Assembly (NCBI RefSeq): GCF_038561935.1
Contig: NZ_CP102770.1
Span: 2,790,001 to 2,854,000 of the forward strand
DNA: 64,000 bases
DNA from: Myxococcus stipitatus
GTDB lineage: Bacteria > Myxococcota > Myxococcia > Myxococcales > Myxococcaceae
Reading direction: 5' to 3'
The notes beneath the pieces were generated by a model. It made no database searches and was not told the DNA's origin. It worked only from the letters and a program-made list of their open reading frames with translations. Each line of letters begins with the position of its first letter. The stretch's first letter is position 1. The position numbers were made by a program, and so were the translations under genes. Shown here one piece after another: positions 55,819 through 64,000 of the stretch.

Positions 55819-56910
55819 ATGAGCGCGCCGAACATTCGCCGAGCCGTCCAGCTCCTGCCCGCGTGCGCCACCACGGGCATCGGGAGCCTTCCGCACACGC
55901 AGGTGGAGCTGGGCCTTCAAGTGGCCCTGTCCATGGACATCCCCTTCTTGCCGCAGCTGCCGGTGGGCAAGCCCTCGGAGCTGATGATTCCAGCGGCCCT
56001 CGAGGGGCTGCCGGGATTGAGCTTCGACGACGAGGGGCTGTGTACGGTGGACCTGCGCGCCTGGGAGTCGGGGCGCGCGGAGTTCGAGGCGAGGCTGGAG
56101 TCCGCGCTCTCGGCCGGGGCGCTGGAGGCGTACGAGCCTTCTCCCGAGGCCTGCCGCGCGTGGCGGCCCTTCCTGTGGGAAGTGGAGCACCGCAAGCTGG
56201 CCTTCGCCAAGGTGCAGCTGGCGGGGCCGTTCACGGTGCGCTCGGTGGCGCGCACGGACTCGGGGCTCTCCGCGCTGGAGGTGCCGGGGCTGGACCAGGC
56301 CATGTTCCGGCTGCTGCTGGCGCGCTCGCTCGCCATGGTGAAGGCGCTGCGGCGCGTGGGCACCACGCCGCTGTTCTTCCTGGATGAGCCCGGGCTGTTC
56401 GCGTTCCAGCGCATGAACCCGAGGCACCTGCTGGCGCTCCAGGAGCTGCGCTTGTTGGTGGTCGCGCTCCAGCGGGAGGGGGCGCTGGTGGGCCTTCACT
56501 GCTGTGGCAACACGGACTGGAGCGCGCTGCTGGACTCGCAGCCGGACCTGCTGTCGTTGGACGTGCGCCTGTCCTTGGACGCGATGCTGGAGGAGAGCGA
56601 GGCGCTGGAGCGCTACCTCTCGTCCGGGGCGACGCTGAGCCTGGGCATCATCCCGACGGACCTGGCATCGACGTACGAGGTGACGGAGCTGGCGGACTCG
56701 GTGGAGGCGTCGTTGAAGGCGGCGCTGCCGCGTGGCTTCACGTTCCCGCGCGTGGTGTCCACGATGTTGCTGACGCCCGCGTGTGGCCTGGCCATGCGCA
56801 CGGTGCAGGACGCGGAGCGCATCCTCGCCGAGCTGAAGGTGGCACAGCGCAGGTTGCGGGGAGCGCTCGACGCGGAGCGTCCGGCGTTGCACTCGCCGCC
56901 TCCGCACTGA
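55819..56910 (+). CDS. MetE/UroD-like methyltransferase-family protein
   Basis: 363 residues. N-terminal ATTGIGSLPHTQ is the signature of the UROD/MetE-like family; the zinc-ligand region reads VGLHCCGNTDWSALLDSQPDLLSLDV, and IPTDLASTYE-x-PACGLAM late. Shorter than full MetE (about 750) and without the N-terminal duplicated barrel, so probably a methyl-transfer protein acting with corrinoid or homocysteine. It lies 770 bp downstream of metH. Confidence 0.82.
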   Translation: MSAPNIRRAVQLLPACATTGIGSLPHTQVELGLQVALSMDIPFLPQLPVGKPSELMIPAALEGLPGLSFDDEGLCTVDLRAWESGRAEFEARLESALSAGALEAYEPSPEACRAWRPFLWEVEHRKLAFAKVQLAGPFTVRSVARTDSGLSALEVPGLDQAMFRLLLARSLAMVKALRRVGTTPLFFLDEPGLFAFQRMNPRHLLALQELRLLVVALQREGALVGLHCCGNTDWSALLDSQPDLLSLDVRLSLDAMLEESEALERYLSSGATLSLGIIPTDLASTYEVTELADSVEASLKAALPRGFTFPRVVSTMLLTPACGLAMRTVQDAERILAELKVAQRRLRGALDAERPALHSPPPH

Positions 56911-56923
56911 GCGCGTCGCGCTC
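56909..56923. terminator. Palindrome at convergent gene ends
   Basis: GAGCGCG-T-CGCGCTC, overlapping the MetE-like stop and 8 bp before the DUF2934 stop. May serve both genes as terminator. Confidence 0.35.
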
Positions 56924-56930
56924 GGAGGGG

Positions 56931-57143
56931 CTACTGACGGCCGAGCTTCAGCTCTCGCTCGGCCTGGGCCCAGTCCTGCTCGTGGTTGCCGTGAAGGCCG
57001 CCGCGGGCCAGGAAGATTTCGTAGGCCCTGCGCGAAATCTGCTCGTGGGTGATGACATTCCGCGAGCCATGGGGCTCGGGCGCCTGGTCCGAGGACTGTG
57101 CCGCTGCCTTCGGATGAGAGTGGGAACCGCTGCTTCGTGCCAT
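56931..57143 (-). CDS. DUF2934 small protein
   Basis: 70 residues; start ATG 57143. Core ISRRAYEIFLARGGLHGNHEQDWAQAEREL matches DUF2934. Disordered N-terminal half. Function unknown. Confidence 0.75.
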   Translation of the reverse strand: MARSSGSHSHPKAAAQSSDQAPEPHGSRNVITHEQISRRAYEIFLARGGLHGNHEQDWAQAERELKLGRQ

Positions 57144-57313
57144 TCGAGCGCCCTCCGACGAAAAAGGCGCGCGAAGCTTGGGACTGGGGTGCGGCCCGCG
57201 AAAGCGACCCGATGTGGCGGGGGTTGTCGATGCAACACGACGCCCCACGTCCTGTCGCGAGGTGGACAGGCGCGTCGTGAGACGCCGAATCGACGTGACA
57301 AGCGCTCCTGGCT

Positions 57314-58699
57314 CTATGTGAGCGCGGTCATCGCCGCTTCCAGCGCGCGCTGCATCGCGGTGCTCATGCCGAGTGTCGCGGCCTCGGCGGGGGTGCACCA
57401 GCGAAGCTCCTGGAAGGACTCGGAGCGGGAGGGCCGCTGCGGGCCGGACACGCGATACAGGCGCAGCGTGAGGTCGCGGTGGGTGAGCTGGCGCTTCACG
57501 GTGCCGAGCTGGGACTCCAGCCGCACGCCCGCACCGAGCGCGGCGGTGAGGCGCAGCGTGGTCTCTTCGGGCGTGGCGTCCTCATCCACCTCGGCGGCGG
57601 GGAGCTCCCAGAGGCCGCCGAAGAGGCCGGAGTCCGCGCGTCGAGCGAACAGGAGCGTGTCCGCGTGCGACCACACGGCGAGGGCCAGTGTCAGCTTCTT
57701 GGGTATGGCGCGCACCTTGGCGGGAGGCAGTTCGTCCACGCGGCCCGAGCGGAAGGCGCCGCAGGCGTCGCGCACGGGGCAGAGGAGACACAGCGGGTTC
57801 TCGGGGCGACACGTGGTGGCGCCGTGCTCCATGAGGGACTGGTTGAAGTCGCCGGGTCGCTCGCCCTTCACGAGCAGGGTGGCGAGCTCCCAGAGCGTGG
57901 CCTCGCGCTCGCGGTCGCCGGGAGGGCCTTCCACCTCGAAGAGGCGGGAGAAGACGCGGGCGACGTTGCCATCGACGAGCGGGGCTTCTTCGCCAAACGC
58001 GATGGAGGCGACGGCGCCGGAGGTGTAGCGGCCGAAGCCGGGAAGGGAGAGCAGGGCGTCGGCGGAGGAGGGCAGCTGGCCGCCGAAGCGCGACACGATT
58101 TCCTGCGCGGCGCGGTGCAGGTTGCGCGCGCGGCTGTAGTAGCCCAGGCCCTTCCAGCCAGCGAGCACGTCGTCGAGAGGCGCGGAGGCCAGCGCGAGCA
58201 CCGTGGGGAATCGCGCGAGGAAGCGCTCCCAGTAGGGAATGACAGTGGAGACCTGCGTCTGCTGGAGCATGACCTCGCTCAGCCAGATGGCATACGGGTC
58301 CTTCGTGCGGCGCCACGGCAGGTCGCGCTTGTTGCGGTCATACCAACCGAGCAGCGGAGCGCGGATGGACGCGAGGTGCGCGGCGGTCGGCGTCACCGCG
58401 AGGACTCGGGTTGGGGCCGCACCGCGAGCGGGCCGCCCCCGGCGCGCGGGCACCTTCGCGGACTGAGTCGCATCGACCGAAGTGGAAGCGGAGTCACCCT
58501 GCATCGCGCTCGCGGGCGGCGCGGATGCAGCGCCACGAGGAGGACGGCGCCGAGTCACCGCGACACTCTCTTCGGAATCGGTGCGCGCAGGCGCGCTCGC
58601 ATTCTTGCCCTGGGTCGACGAACGCTCGCGCTGGGGCGAGGCGCTGAGGGCGAGCGGAAGCGTGGCTTCGTGTTGCGCGTGGCGCCTGCGGGGGCTCAT
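57314..58699 (-). CDS. mutY: A/G-specific adenine glycosylase MutY with N-terminal extension
   Basis: 461 residues against about 350 in E. coli; the first about 105 are disordered Ser/Arg/Ala-rich. Then the glycosylase core LPWRRTKDPYAIWLSEVMLQQTQV with Glu, helix-hairpin-helix LPGFGRYTSGAVASIA with Asp in PLVDGNVARV, the iron-sulfur site C-x6-C-x2-C-x5-C (CRPENPLCLLCPVRDAC) and a C-terminal NUDIX-like domain. Removes A opposite 8-oxoG. The start may lie further in. It overlaps the SDR gene by 4 bp. Confidence 0.93.
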   Translation of the reverse strand: MSPRRRHAQHEATLPLALSASPQRERSSTQGKNASAPARTDSEESVAVTRRRPPRGAASAPPASAMQGDSASTSVDATQSAKVPARRGRPARGAAPTRVLAVTPTAAHLASIRAPLLGWYDRNKRDLPWRRTKDPYAIWLSEVMLQQTQVSTVIPYWERFLARFPTVLALASAPLDDVLAGWKGLGYYSRARNLHRAAQEIVSRFGGQLPSSADALLSLPGFGRYTSGAVASIAFGEEAPLVDGNVARVFSRLFEVEGPPGDREREATLWELATLLVKGERPGDFNQSLMEHGATTCRPENPLCLLCPVRDACGAFRSGRVDELPPAKVRAIPKKLTLALAVWSHADTLLFARRADSGLFGGLWELPAAEVDEDATPEETTLRLTAALGAGVRLESQLGTVKRQLTHRDLTLRLYRVSGPQRPSRSESFQELRWCTPAEAATLGMSTAMQRALEAAMTALT

Positions 58700-59505
58700 G
58701 CGTCCTTCTTCACCGGGTTGGCCATGCGGTGGGCGATGCGGTCGAACAGGCCGGGGACGAACCGGTTGGCCAGTACCATGATGCGGCCGGGGAGGGTGAG
58801 GATGGTGTCTCGCCGTCCGCGCAGGCTCGCGCGCACCATCTCCCGCGCGACCTGTTCCGCCGACATCGCCTTCAGCGGAACCGCCCGCTGTGCCCAGCCC
58901 TCCGCGTTCATGCGGTGCTCACGGAACTCGCTCTCGGTGAGTCCCGGCGACACGAGCAGCACGCGGATGCCCTCGGGCGCGAGCTCCGTGCGCAGCGACT
59001 CCGTCATCGCATTCACCGCCGCCTTCGACGCGCAGTAACCCCCCAGCAGCGGCAGCCCTCGGTGCCCCAACACGGAGCTGACATTCACCACCTGCGCCCC
59101 ACGCCGCCCCCGCAAGAGCGGCAGCGCGGCCCGAGTCACCCGCCACAACGCGAACACGTTGAGCTCGAACACCTGCCGCAGCTGCTCCTCGCTGATGGAG
59201 TCCAGCGGCCCGTACAGTCCCAGCCCCGCGTTGTTCACGAGCACATCCAGCCCACCGAAGGCGGCGTGCACCTCGCGCATGAGGCGCTCCACGTCCTCGC
59301 CGCGTGTCACGTCGCACCGCACCGCCAGTGCCCGGACGCCAAGCGCCTCGACTTCACGGGCCGCGTCCTCCAACCGCTCCAGCCGTCGAGCCGCCAGGAC
59401 GACATGCGCCCCCGCTTGGGCGTAGGCCCTGGCGGCCGCGAGCCCGATGCCACTGGACGCCCCGGTGATGAGGACCACTCGCTCCTGGAAGGGTCGGGTC
59501 TTCAT
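58696..59505 (-). CDS. Short-chain dehydrogenase/reductase
   Basis: 269 residues from ATG 59505. TGASSGIGLAAA cofactor motif, NNAG in LVNNAGLGLYG, Ser in VNVSSVLGHRG and Y-x3-K in YCASKAAV, so catalytic residues are complete. Substrate unknown. The stop overlaps the mutY start. Confidence 0.9.
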   Translation of the reverse strand: MKTRPFQERVVLITGASSGIGLAAARAYAQAGAHVVLAARRLERLEDAAREVEALGVRALAVRCDVTRGEDVERLMREVHAAFGGLDVLVNNAGLGLYGPLDSISEEQLRQVFELNVFALWRVTRAALPLLRGRRGAQVVNVSSVLGHRGLPLLGGYCASKAAVNAMTESLRTELAPEGIRVLLVSPGLTESEFREHRMNAEGWAQRAVPLKAMSAEQVAREMVRASLRGRRDTILTLPGRIMVLANRFVPGLFDRIAHRMANPVKKDA

Positions 59506-59628
59506 GGTGGCGGGACCATACTCCCAGGGTTTCCCACCCGGACTGTCATTCAACCCACGCCGACGGCTCGATTCCCCGCCTGTTCCCCTTCTTGCGGAGC
59601 GAGCGAACGCCTAGGATGCGCCGCCTCC

Positions 59629-60600
59629 ATGCGGCGCCCCACCCTCAGCAACGACTTCTCCTGGTCCAAGAGCCGCCACGAGAAGTTCTCCGAATGCCTG
59701 CGCTCCTACTACTTCTACTACTACGGCTCCTGGGGTGGCTGGGTGGCGGACGCACCGAAGGACGTGCGGGAGCTGTACGTGCTCAAGAAGCTGGCCAACC
59801 GCTTCAGTTGGGCCGGCAGCGTCGTGCATGAGTGCATCAAGGACGTGCTCCTCGACTGGAGAGCCGGCCGCGTGGTGGACCCCGCGGTGGTGGAGGCCCG
59901 CGCACGCAAGCTGATGCAGGACGACTTCCGCCACTCTCGAGGCAAGGCGTACTGGACGCAGAAGTACCGCAAGCAGTTCACCGGCCTCGTCGAGCACGAG
60001 TACGGCGAGGTGCTCCCCGACGAGGCCTGGAAGCAGAACTGGGAGACGGTGCGCTCGGCGCTGGCGTGGTTCTTCACGTCGCGCTGGCCGGACCTCGCGC
60101 GGAGCCTCAAGCCCGAGCAGTGGCTGGAGGTGGACGCGGGCTTCGACTTCGCCCACTTCACGCTGGATGGGCTGAAGGTGTTCGCCATCCCCGACTTCGC
60201 CTTCGTGGATGCGGACGGCACCCCCGTGGTGGTGGACTGGAAGACGGGCAAGTCGCGCGACGGCTACGACGAGCAGGTGCTGGGCTACGCCCTCTACGTG
60301 TCGCAGCGCTACCGCTTCCCAGTGGAGAAGGTGCGCGCGTCGCTCGTGTACCTCAACGAGGGCAAGGAGCAGGACGTCCAGGTGGACATGAGCGCCATGG
60401 CGTCCTTCCAGAAGCACTTCGACACGAGCGTCGCCAAGATGCGTGCGCTCTTGAAGGACCCGGCGACGAACACGCCGCTCGACGTGTCCGCGTTTCCTCC
60501 CTCGGAGTCGCTGACGCCTTGCGTGCGCTGCGTGTTCCGAAGGCCCTGTGGGCGCGAGGCCGCGCTCGCCGCGCAGCCCCCGGCCCAGTCCGTGGCGTGA
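59629..60600 (+). CDS. PD-(D/E)XK nuclease-family protein with putative Fe-S Cys set
   Basis: 323 residues; ATG 59629. Nuclease motif: IPDFAFVDADG with Asp189, then VVVDWKTGK with Asp203 and Lys205. One early Cys (FSECLRSYYF) and three late Cys (CVRCVFRRPC) match the Cys arrangement of Cas4/AddB iron-sulfur nucleases. Stand-alone: no helicase or cas genes nearby. Could process DNA ends. Confidence 0.82.
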   Translation: MRRPTLSNDFSWSKSRHEKFSECLRSYYFYYYGSWGGWVADAPKDVRELYVLKKLANRFSWAGSVVHECIKDVLLDWRAGRVVDPAVVEARARKLMQDDFRHSRGKAYWTQKYRKQFTGLVEHEYGEVLPDEAWKQNWETVRSALAWFFTSRWPDLARSLKPEQWLEVDAGFDFAHFTLDGLKVFAIPDFAFVDADGTPVVVDWKTGKSRDGYDEQVLGYALYVSQRYRFPVEKVRASLVYLNEGKEQDVQVDMSAMASFQKHFDTSVAKMRALLKDPATNTPLDVSAFPPSESLTPCVRCVFRRPCGREAALAAQPPAQSVA

Positions 60601-60604
60601 GCCG

Positions 60605-61498
60605 TCAGCGCGTGGAGGCCAGCCGGCGAATCACGACGCCGGCCGCGTTCATCCCGAAGCACGAGGTGACGAAGGACACGCTGCCGTCGATTTGCGTGCG
60701 GTGGTCACACGTGTGGAAGTCGTTGTCCTGCGGGCACACGCAGAGGAAGCCGTCGGTGGCGTCGTCGTAGTTGAGCGGCACCGGCATCCGCCGCGCTTCG
60801 ATGGAGTAGACGGCGGTGATGCCCGTGTGCCGGTCCGTCTCCACGCCGTACTTGCGCTTGAGCAGCTTGCGGATGTCCTTGGCGAACGGGTCCATGTGCG
60901 TCTCGGACAGGTCCTCCACGCGGATGGCCGTGGGGTCCAGCCGCGCGGCGGCGCCCATGGAGCTGACCACGGGAATGCCCAGCGACACGCAGCGGTGCAG
61001 CAGGTGCAGCTTCGCCTTCACGTTGTCGATGGCGTCCACCACGAAGTCGTACTGGCCGGCCTGGAGCATCTGCTCGGCGACCTCCTCGCGGTAGAACTCG
61101 CGCACGGCTTCGATGCGCGCCATCGGATTGATTTCGCGGCAGCGCTGCGCCATCAGCTCCGCCTTGGACTTGCCCACGCCCTTCACCGTCGCGTGGAGCT
61201 GGCGGTTGGTGTTGGTGACGCAGACATCGTCATGGTCCACCAGCGTCAGGTGGCCGATGCCGCTGCGAACCAGGCCCTCCGTCGCATAGCTGCCCACGCC
61301 GCCCTGGCCGAACACCACCACGCGCGCGTTGGCCAGCCGCTCCATGGCCGTGTCGCCCAGCAGGCGTCCCGTGCGGTCGAAGCGCCGGGACAGCTTGAAG
61401 GGCCGGGCGAGCGAGCCGTTGGTATCGGTGCCGGCGGCCGCCGTGGCGGGCGGAGTCTCTGTCTCGGAAGGGGCGGGCGGTGGGGGCTGCGGATTCAT
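60605..61498 (-). CDS. tcdA: tRNA threonylcarbamoyladenosine dehydratase TcdA
   Basis: 297 residues. E1-like ATPase that cyclises t6A37 to ct6A. Rossmann GQGGVGSYATEGLVRSG, adenylation residues DHDDVCVTNTNRQ, DAIDNVKAK, and SVSFVTSCFGMNAAG with the conserved late Cys. Disordered Pro-rich first about 35 residues. It converges with the nuclease gene 4 bp away. Confidence 0.93.
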   Translation of the reverse strand: MNPQPPPPAPSETETPPATAAAGTDTNGSLARPFKLSRRFDRTGRLLGDTAMERLANARVVVFGQGGVGSYATEGLVRSGIGHLTLVDHDDVCVTNTNRQLHATVKGVGKSKAELMAQRCREINPMARIEAVREFYREEVAEQMLQAGQYDFVVDAIDNVKAKLHLLHRCVSLGIPVVSSMGAAARLDPTAIRVEDLSETHMDPFAKDIRKLLKRKYGVETDRHTGITAVYSIEARRMPVPLNYDDATDGFLCVCPQDNDFHTCDHRTQIDGSVSFVTSCFGMNAAGVVIRRLASTR

Positions 61499-61526
61499 GG
61501 AGGTCCTCTATAACGCGACCGCTTGC

Positions 61527-62324
61527 CTACCGCGAAGCGCGGGGGAAACCTTCCCGGAAGAAGCGGCGGGCGTTCTCGGTCGTCCGCTGGGCGACCTCGT
61601 CGGCGGGCTCTCCTCTCACGCGAGCCATTCCCTCCAGGATGTGGGGAAGGTAGGCCGGCTCGGAGCGCCCGCCCCGGTGGGGCGTGGGGGCCTGGTCGGG
61701 TGCGTCCGTCTCCGCCATCAGCCGCTCCAGCGGAATGGCGCGCAGCGCGTCCAGGGGCTTGCGCGCCTCCGCCCACGTCACCGGGCCTGCGAAGGAGAAG
61801 TGACAGCCCTTCTGGAGATAGAAGCGCGCCAGCTCCACGCCGCCGCTGTAGCTGTGCATGAGCACGCCCGCCTCCGGCAGCTCCTCCTGCTTGAGCAGGT
61901 CGATGAGCGCGGGATGGAGCCGGTGACAATGCATCAACACCGGAAGCTGGTGCTTGCGCGCGAGGGCGAGGTGGCGTCGCAGCACGGACAGTTGCCGCTC
62001 CAGCGGCGCACCCGGAAGCGAGGGACCATCCAGGCCACACTCGCCCACCGCGGCCGCGCCGCCCTTCGACAGCAGCGCGTCGAGCAGCTCCAGCGCCGCG
62101 TCGTCCTGGTCCGCGGGCATCTCCGGAAGCAGCTGTGGATGGATGCCCAGGCCCACTTGCAGGCGAGCGTCCTGCCGGGTCAACGCGAGCAGCGGCTCCC
62201 AGTCATGAGGACCCACGCCGGGGATGACGATGCCTTGCAGTCCCGCGGCCCACGCGCGCTCCAGCACGTGATTCCGGTCAGTGTCGAAACGTGTCGCATC
62301 GAGATGGCAATGGGTGTCGATCAT
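61527..62324 (-). CDS. TatD-family metal-dependent hydrolase
   Basis: 265 residues. MIDTHCHLD with the metal His pair at 4-6, GIHPQLLPE, GECGLDGPS, LMHCHR, HSYSGG and ETDAP, the complete TatD set. 3'-5' DNase activity is the family role. tcdA follows 28 bp downstream on the same strand. Confidence 0.92.
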   Translation of the reverse strand: MIDTHCHLDATRFDTDRNHVLERAWAAGLQGIVIPGVGPHDWEPLLALTRQDARLQVGLGIHPQLLPEMPADQDDAALELLDALLSKGGAAAVGECGLDGPSLPGAPLERQLSVLRRHLALARKHQLPVLMHCHRLHPALIDLLKQEELPEAGVLMHSYSGGVELARFYLQKGCHFSFAGPVTWAEARKPLDALRAIPLERLMAETDAPDQAPTPHRGGRSEPAYLPHILEGMARVRGEPADEVAQRTTENARRFFREGFPRASR

Positions 62325-62443
62325 TCATCACGCCCTGGAGGGTCGCCGTTCAATCAGGGACACGCATGAGGAACCCCTCCCCGGGGAACCATCCCAGTCA
62401 TTCCGCGCGAGCCTATACCCCACATGCATTTTGGAGGGGCATT

Positions 62444-63919
62444 ATGAAGAAGCGAGTCGTTGGCGTGTTGGGGTGCGTGTTGTTGATGCTCTCGACGGGG
62501 TGCAGTGACGAGTGTGTCGACCAGTTCGATTGCCGGCGCGAGAAGGGGGACCCGGCGGAGGGGCAGGAGTGGTTCTGCAACTCGGACGAGAAATGTGAGC
62601 AGCGTCCCATCGTGGAGCTTCCGCTCGAGCCGGATGCGGGCGACGCGGACGCGGGAGTTCCTGACTCGGGCACGCCGGACGCCGGGGAGCCGGATGCGGG
62701 AGTGGATGGTGGCGGACAGGGCACGGGCGGAAAGGGCGATGCCTGCACCACCTCCGCGGACTGCACGTCGTCGCTGCGCTGCGAGGGCGCTCCCTCGACC
62801 TGCCAGGCGATGTGGGTCGCGGTGACGGGGCGCGATGACGGCGGCACGTCGAAGGCGCTGGTGATGCGCTTCGACACGCCGGGAATCACGGCGCTGACGG
62901 AGGGGAGCGCGGACAGCCGCTACCCGCGGTGGTCCCCGGGCGGCACGCACGTCTCGTTCGTGCAAGGGGCCGTCGACTCGTCGGGCAAGAAGGTGGCGGG
63001 CGAGCTGACGGTGCGGGACGTCCCGCTCGTCGCCGGGCAGTCGGTGGTGGTCGCGGACGGTGGCTCCGGGGACACGGAGAGCTTCCGCTCCATGGAGTGG
63101 GAGCCGGGCGCGGCCATCGCGTATGTGCGGCAGAACGCCAGCCAGCGCTCGGGCATCTCCACGGTGGCGCCGGGCACGAGCGTGTCGCAGGTCACCACGA
63201 CGGGCGCGTTCCCGGACTGGTCTCGGGACGGCTCGACGCTTGCGTACAACGTGACGGAGGAGGGGCTGTTGACGGTGAAGCCGGGCGGCTCGCCGAGCCC
63301 CGTGGCCAACGCGGACAAGAGCTCCGAGCAGCCGCACTACAACCGCGCCAACGAGCAGCTGTTGTACCTGGCCAACCCCGCGGGCGAGCTGGAGACGTTC
63401 GAGGGGGAGAGCCTCCCCACGTCGCTGTTCCGCCTGTACAACATCGACGTGACGGGGGGCGGTCAGCCGCAGCTCGTCGCGGATGTGACGACGGAGTCCT
63501 CCACGGGCGGCGACGTGAAGTCGTTCATCGCCGCGCCCACGTGGGCGCCGGATGGGAGCTGGGCTGCGTACGTGCGCGCGTACTACTTCAAGCCGACGTC
63601 CGGGAAGCCGGTGCTGTGCGGCTCGCTGGTGTCGCCCTGCCAGTCGCGCCCCGGCAACGTCATCTTCCTGAAGCGCATCAACCCGGCGGACGGCTCCGCG
63701 TCGGGGGACGAGGTGCGCGTCGCGGATGACGGCACGCTTCCGTCCTTCTCGCCGGATGGCCGCTACATCGCGTTCATCAAGGGCGGGCAGCTCCAGATTC
63801 AGCAGCTGGACCCCGCCGCGGGCACCCTGGTGAATGCCCCCATCGTCCATCCGAAGGCGGGCTTCACGCTCCAGACGGGCGACAGCGACGACCACCGTCC
63901 GCGCTGGCAGCCTCGGTAG
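62444..63919 (+). CDS. TolB-like beta-propeller lipoprotein
   Basis: 491 residues; ATG 62444 with GGAGGGG 7 bp before. Lipobox MLSTGC. The mature N-terminus has several Cys (CSDECVDQFDC; CNSDEKC) and an Asp/Ala/Gly-rich linker with repeated PDAG, then CTTSADCTSSLRCEG, typical of myxobacterial surface lipoproteins. The rest shows WD40/PD40 repeats (YPRWSPGGTHVSFV; FPDWSRDGSTLAYN; APTWAPDGSWAAYV; PSFSPDGRYIAFI). Probably extracellular or outer-membrane exposed. Confidence 0.82.
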   Translation: MKKRVVGVLGCVLLMLSTGCSDECVDQFDCRREKGDPAEGQEWFCNSDEKCEQRPIVELPLEPDAGDADAGVPDSGTPDAGEPDAGVDGGGQGTGGKGDACTTSADCTSSLRCEGAPSTCQAMWVAVTGRDDGGTSKALVMRFDTPGITALTEGSADSRYPRWSPGGTHVSFVQGAVDSSGKKVAGELTVRDVPLVAGQSVVVADGGSGDTESFRSMEWEPGAAIAYVRQNASQRSGISTVAPGTSVSQVTTTGAFPDWSRDGSTLAYNVTEEGLLTVKPGGSPSPVANADKSSEQPHYNRANEQLLYLANPAGELETFEGESLPTSLFRLYNIDVTGGGQPQLVADVTTESSTGGDVKSFIAAPTWAPDGSWAAYVRAYYFKPTSGKPVLCGSLVSPCQSRPGNVIFLKRINPADGSASGDEVRVADDGTLPSFSPDGRYIAFIKGGQLQIQQLDPAAGTLVNAPIVHPKAGFTLQTGDSDDHRPRWQPR

Positions 63920-63934
63920 CAAGGCGCCTCGAGA

Positions 63935-63969
63935 GGTCCGCGCCCCACGGCCTGTCCGGGGCGCGGGCC
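63935..63969 (+). terminator. Terminator of the lipoprotein gene
   Basis: GGTCCGCGCCCC and GGGGCGCGGGCC form a 12-bp stem with one G-U, 16 bp after the stop, then TTCC. Confidence 0.65.
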
Positions 63970-64000
63970 TTCCATCCTCCGCGCGCGACGCGGTGGGCCT

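Overview
This is a roughly 70% GC chromosomal window from a myxobacterium of the Cystobacterineae, close to Myxococcus. The clearest marker is an mglBA pair: the MglA product has 195 residues and carries the M. xanthus positions G21, R53, T78 and Q82. Other signs are the abundance of very long TPR proteins, AgmX/PglI-type C-terminal domains, a Ser/Thr kinase of the myxobacterial type, and many lipoproteins. I cannot fix the species. I saw no prophage, insertion sequence, CRISPR array or plasmid feature; most of the window is core chromosome.

Layout. 1-6164 (minus): mglB-mglA, then three exported coiled-coil/TPR proteins, the last running off the left edge. 6462-11889 (plus): a three-gene unit encoding an outer-membrane/PEGA-like protein, a FecR lipoprotein and a membrane Ser/Thr kinase with a TonB-like tail. 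11923-15599 (minus): the dnaX-ybaB-recR operon, with dnaX split between two reading frames. 15657-18755: a phytoene-desaturase-like oxidoreductase and a divergent GT22 mannosyltransferase. 18875-21383 (minus): a translation island of serS, four tRNA-Ser genes covering all serine codon boxes, tRNA-Arg(ACG), its deaminase gene tadA, and the SRP RNA. 21520-26142: a 1540-residue zinc-ribbon/GYF-like/TM/TPR protein with striking AIPLPG and FALPPPP repeats. 26338-32198: a surface glycan or lipid cluster (flavoprotein, GT2, polysaccharide deacetylase, acyltransferase, epimerase). 32199-32676: a non-coding regulatory locus. 33187-37285: a second membrane-spanning TPR protein. 37313-40458: recQ and the radC-DUF3006 pair. 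40631-43869: a cNMP-binding protein, trxB, a PLP sulfur enzyme and moaC. 44067-50547: small lipoproteins, NUDIX, SirB1-like, YiiX-like, CoA-binding and patatin genes. 50641-56910: the methionine region (ArsR-methyltransferase fusion regulator, metH, MetE-like protein). 57314-62324: mutY, an SDR, a RecB-family nuclease, tcdA and tatD. 62444-63919: a TolB-like lipoprotein.

The most unusual part is 32199-32676. A near-consensus sigma-54 promoter (32378-32393) has paired TGACA/TGTCA sites upstream. Its predicted start (about 32404) coincides with the first base of a hairpin. It is followed by three contiguous 70-71 bp copies of a two-hairpin unit, each ending in a terminator-like stem and T-rich tail. 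The copies differ by compensatory base-pair changes in the stems, which points to selection on structure. I read it as a sigma-54-driven tandem small-RNA locus that I do not recognise.

Other points worth attention are the split dnaX with a CCC-C slip-prone site, the complete serine-decoding island, the repeats in the 1540-residue protein, and a 16-bp palindrome just upstream of the regulator-metH pair.
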